Positions 7,172 through 8,637 of a stretch of DNA of 8,637 nt are shown piece after piece. The notes beneath the pieces were generated by a model, which saw nothing but the letters and a program-made list of their open reading frames with translations, was not told the DNA's origin and did not search any database. Within the stretch, counting starts at the first letter, position 1; every line of letters begins with the position of its first letter. The translations under genes were made by a program, and so were the position numbers. The DNA is from Actinomycetota bacterium. GTDB taxonomy: Bacteria > Actinomycetota > Thermoleophilia > Gaiellales > Gaiellaceae. The stretch spans positions 1 to 8,637 of the forward strand of contig JACCWU010000297.1 of NCBI GenBank assembly GCA_013697465.1. The letters are read 5' to 3'.

Positions 7172-7209
7172 GCGCTTCTTCGCCGCGCTTCAGGCACTTC
7201 TCACGACAC
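7166..7209 (+). promoter_or_regulatory. Third array of four 11-bp direct repeats, overlapping the htrA stop
   Basis: The units are TCTTAGGCGCT, TCTTCGCCGCG, CTTCAGGCACT and TCTCACGACAC. It is the most degenerate of the three arrays but keeps exact 11-base spacing, and its first core includes the htrA stop codon. CCATGA follows seven bases past the array, just as at the htrA array. A GTG at 7228 lies 19 bases past the end. The predicted transcript runs into a hairpin-rich region without a convincing small protein. Confidence 0.62.
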
Positions 7210-7227
7210 AGTGATTCCATGACTCCA

Positions 7228-7340
7228 GTGAGCGCGACGGGCGCGCTCGAAACGGAAAAGAGTCCGGATGTAGGAGAAGACCGCAGGCGATCGGACAGCG
7301 ACACGTCTTACCGAAGGCCGCCACGAGCGGCCTTCGGCGT
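7228..7340 (+). ncRNA. Candidate small RNA or structured leader behind the third array
   Basis: About 110 bases hold three hairpins in a row: GAGCGCG/CGCGCTC (7230-7248), a bulged GTCCGGAT/ATCGGAC stem (7262-7296) and the strong stem at 7311-7337. The start is inferred from array-to-start spacing at the other two promoters. The frame opened by GTG 7228 runs into the cupin gene but reads as low-complexity charged sequence. This could be a regulator-controlled small RNA ended by the last hairpin, or a 5' leader of the cupin gene. It is an inference only; no known RNA family is recognised. Confidence 0.28.
7311..7337 (+). terminator. Perfect 11-bp hairpin between htrA and the cupin gene
   Basis: CCGAAGGCCGC at 7311-7321 and GCGGCCTTCGG at 7327-7337 are perfect complements around a five-base loop (CACGA). 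It lies 139 bases after the htrA stop and 13 bases before the cupin -10. No T tract follows on either strand, so it is a GC-type terminator candidate, probably ending htrA or third-array transcripts. Confidence 0.6.
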
Positions 7341-7349
7341 TCGCGCCGC

Positions 7350-7355
7350 TAGAGT
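7350..7355 (+). promoter_or_regulatory. -10 element (TAGAGT) of a leaderless cupin transcript
   Basis: TAGAGT matches the TAnnnT pattern and ends seven bases before the GTG at 7363. That spacing places the transcription start on or next to the start codon. No clear -35 is seen. Confidence 0.5.
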
Positions 7356-7362
7356 CGGCCGG

Positions 7363-8013
7363 GTGGCCGAGAAGTGGCGGACGATCAAGCTCGAGGACAT
7401 CGAACCGATCCCCGTCGTCGGCGGTAAGCTGCTGTGGCGACCGCTACGCCGCACGCTCGACATCGGCGCGTTCGGAATCAACGCGTACGTCGCCCCTCAA
7501 GCAGGTGACGACGTCGTCGAAGAGCACGAGGAAAGCGCGCTCGGGCACGAGGAGGTGTACATCGTGCTCGCCGGGCGCGCGACGTTCACGCTCGACGAAG
7601 AAACCCTGGATGCGCCCGCCGGGACGATCGTCTTCGTGAGAGATCCGGCGGTGAAGCGCCACGCACGGGCGAACGAGGACGGCACGACAGTGCTCGCGAT
7701 CGGTGGGCCGCGCGGAGGTGCATTCGTGCCCTCGTCCTGGGAGGACACATTCGCCGCCGCCGAGAGGCATCGCCACTCCGGGGACTACGAAGCGATGGTC
7801 GCCGAGCTCGCCGACGGTCTCGCGCGACACCCGGACGATGCGCCAATGCTCTACGACCTCGCGTGCGCCGAAGCGCTCGCGGGTCGGCCCGAGGATGCAC
7901 TCGCGCACGTTCGCCGCGCGCTCGGGCTGAAGCCGGGGTGGGCAGATCATGCGCGCGACGACGAAGATCTCGTCTCGTTGCGCGAGCTACCCGGATGGCC
8001 GCTCGTAGGCTGA
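7363..8013 (+). CDS. Cupin-domain protein with TPR-like C-terminal region
   Basis: Starting at GTG 7363 the protein has 216 residues and no signal peptide, so it is cytoplasmic. The N-terminal half is a small cupin barrel. Motif 1 is around EEHEESALGHEEVYIVLAGRATF, with likely metal ligands His55, His62 and Glu64. Motif 2 is around PAGTIVFVRDPAVKRHAR with His100. The C-terminal half (about 126-196) holds helices of TPR type: GDYEAMVAELADGLARHP, then MLYDLACAEALAGRPEDALAHVRRALGLKPGW, and a final DDEDLVSLRELPGWP typical of TPR end regions. The frame stays open upstream to an ATG at 7219. That extension is low-complexity and crosses the 11-bp hairpin, and TAGAGT sits at leaderless spacing before 7363, so the shorter start is preferred. 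Cupins vary from enzymes to sensors; no substrate can be named. Its own promoter and the hairpin before it suggest independence from htrA. Confidence 0.8.
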   Translation: MAEKWRTIKLEDIEPIPVVGGKLLWRPLRRTLDIGAFGINAYVAPQAGDDVVEEHEESALGHEEVYIVLAGRATFTLDEETLDAPAGTIVFVRDPAVKRHARANEDGTTVLAIGGPRGGAFVPSSWEDTFAAAERHRHSGDYEAMVAELADGLARHPDDAPMLYDLACAEALAGRPEDALAHVRRALGLKPGWADHARDDEDLVSLRELPGWPLVG

Positions 8014-8063
8014 ACACCTGCCGCACGACGGACCTCTGAAACTGTCGACGGCGTACCAGGGCT

Positions 8064-8637
8064 GTGACGGCTTTCGACAGCCTCGTGTTGGTCTGCTCCG
8101 TAGCGTTCATCCTCTGCGTCGCCGGCTGCACCGGTAGCACCCACTCGTCGACGGAGCCAGGCGGATCCGTGTTCGAGGAGCTTCCGGTCGGCTGGACGGC
8201 GTTTCCTGTCCCGCCCGAGGCTAGAAGCCAGGGCGCATCGGCTTGGGCCGAGGAACGGCTGCTCGTCTGGGGTGGGCACGTCTACACCGGGTACAGCGAC
8301 GAGGTGCCGCGCGCGGATGGATTCACGTTCGACGCGCGATCACGTACGTGGCATGCCATGGCCGCCGCTCCCCTGGCTCCACGGTTGATGCCTGCCTCGG
8401 CATGGTCCGGCCGTGAGCTCCTGATCTGGGGAGGAACGGACGAGCGGTTCCAACGGTTCTTCCGCGACGGCGCCGCGTACGACCCGGAGTCCGACAGCTG
8501 GCGCCGCCTGCCTCGAGCACCCATCTCGGCTCGTGCCCCGCTCTCGGTGTGGACCGGGCGAGAGCTCCTCGTGTGGGCGACGGCTGTCCGCGTCCGCGAT
8601 CGACCCCGCGACGGCGCCGCGTACGACCCGCGAGGGA
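8064..8637 (+). CDS. Kelch-type beta-propeller lipoprotein, 3' end cut by the window
   Basis: 191 codons are visible and the frame runs off the window. The N terminus (MTAFDSLVLVCSVAFILCVAGC) is a lipoprotein signal with lipobox VAGC and lipidated Cys22, although it lacks the usual positive charge. After a Ser/Thr/Gly linker the sequence shows repeating blades of 48-53 residues: RLLVWGG, ELLIWGG and ELLVWAT strands at 65-71, 118-124 and 167-173, each followed by a DGxxYD turn (85-90, 135-140, 183-188) and a WxxLPxAP or WHAMAAAPL strand. This is the Kelch/galactose-oxidase-like propeller pattern. Such lipoproteins sit on the outer face of the membrane and usually bind proteins or glycans; no catalytic residues are visible. 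The GTG at 8064 is the first start after an in-frame TGA at 8037. GTG 8085 is possible but leaves a very short signal. Upstream spacing to the cupin gene is 50 bases. Confidence 0.8.
   Translation, partial: MTAFDSLVLVCSVAFILCVAGCTGSTHSSTEPGGSVFEELPVGWTAFPVPPEARSQGASAWAEERLLVWGGHVYTGYSDEVPRADGFTFDARSRTWHAMAAAPLAPRLMPASAWSGRELLIWGGTDERFQRFFRDGAAYDPESDSWRRLPRAPISARAPLSVWTGRELLVWATAVRVRDRPRDGAAYDPRG
8462..8630 (+). repeat. 25-bp exact direct repeat inside the Kelch gene
   Basis: The same 25 bases, encoding the RDGAAYDP turn, occur at 8462-8486 and 8606-8630, exactly 144 bases (48 codons, one blade) apart. The identity extends to third codon positions, while the flanking blade sequence has diverged, which suggests recent duplication or gene conversion between blades. 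Confidence 0.75.

Noticed and set aside
3816..7209. The three repeat arrays considered as a CRISPR or mobile-element repeat
   Set aside because: Units are 11 bases with no unique spacers, vary in sequence, and lie only at gene starts in matching orientation; this is an operator pattern.
8042..8080. CTGTCGA / TCGACAG inverted repeat around the Kelch gene start, considered as an operator
   Set aside because: Seven bases with a 25-base gap is weak and easily chance in this composition; no second copy in the window.
7586..8140. Minus-strand frame of 184 codons opposite the cupin gene
   Set aside because: Arg-rich shadow sequence without motifs; the plus strand encodes the cupin and TPR pattern.

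Overview
The window is GC-rich and has the codon use, weak Shine-Dalgarno usage and gene content of a high-GC Gram-positive bacterium. The protein sequences look most like Actinomycetota, possibly a Thermoleophilia-type lineage; this is an impression from protein style, not a search result.

Layout. (1) Bases 1-568, plus strand: the 3' end of a hotdog-fold acyl-CoA thioesterase, then a small GAF-like protein, closed by a hairpin with a pyrimidine tail. (2) Bases 819-5941, minus strand: an envelope-stress type cluster. In transcription order it holds an OmpR-family response regulator, a HAMP/HisKA sensor kinase, a MacB/FtsX-type ABC permease broken by three frameshifts, its ATPase, and a secreted two-repeat protein with His/Gly-rich segments. 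(3) Bases 6065-7171, plus strand: a membrane-anchored HtrA/PepD serine protease with a PDZ domain, divergent from the regulator. (4) Bases 7172-7362: a non-coding stretch with an operator-like array and three hairpins. (5) Bases 7363-8013: a cupin protein with a TPR-like tail. (6) Bases 8064 to the end: a Kelch-type propeller lipoprotein, cut by the window edge.

The most notable feature is regulatory. Three separate 44-bp arrays, each of four tandem 11-bp direct repeats (core TCTYAG), lie upstream of htrA (6002-6045), upstream of the ABC permease (3816-3859, inverted to match its gene) and across the htrA stop codon (7166-7209). Tandem 11-bp direct repeats are the known binding geometry of OmpR/PhoB-family regulators, and such a regulator is encoded here. 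In all three cases a start codon lies 19-20 bases past the last repeat. The two clear genes behind arrays, htrA and the permease, have no Shine-Dalgarno, whereas the operon-internal ATPase and secreted-protein genes have strong ones. I infer a local regulon read from leaderless, regulator-activated promoters. The third array has no convincing gene directly behind it and may drive a short structured RNA.

Working model: the kinase senses an envelope signal and the regulator switches on the HtrA protease and an ABC-transporter/secreted-protein unit. The regulator-kinase-HtrA core resembles mycobacterial MprAB-PepD. In this genome copy the transporter may be dead unless the three frameshifts are sequence errors.
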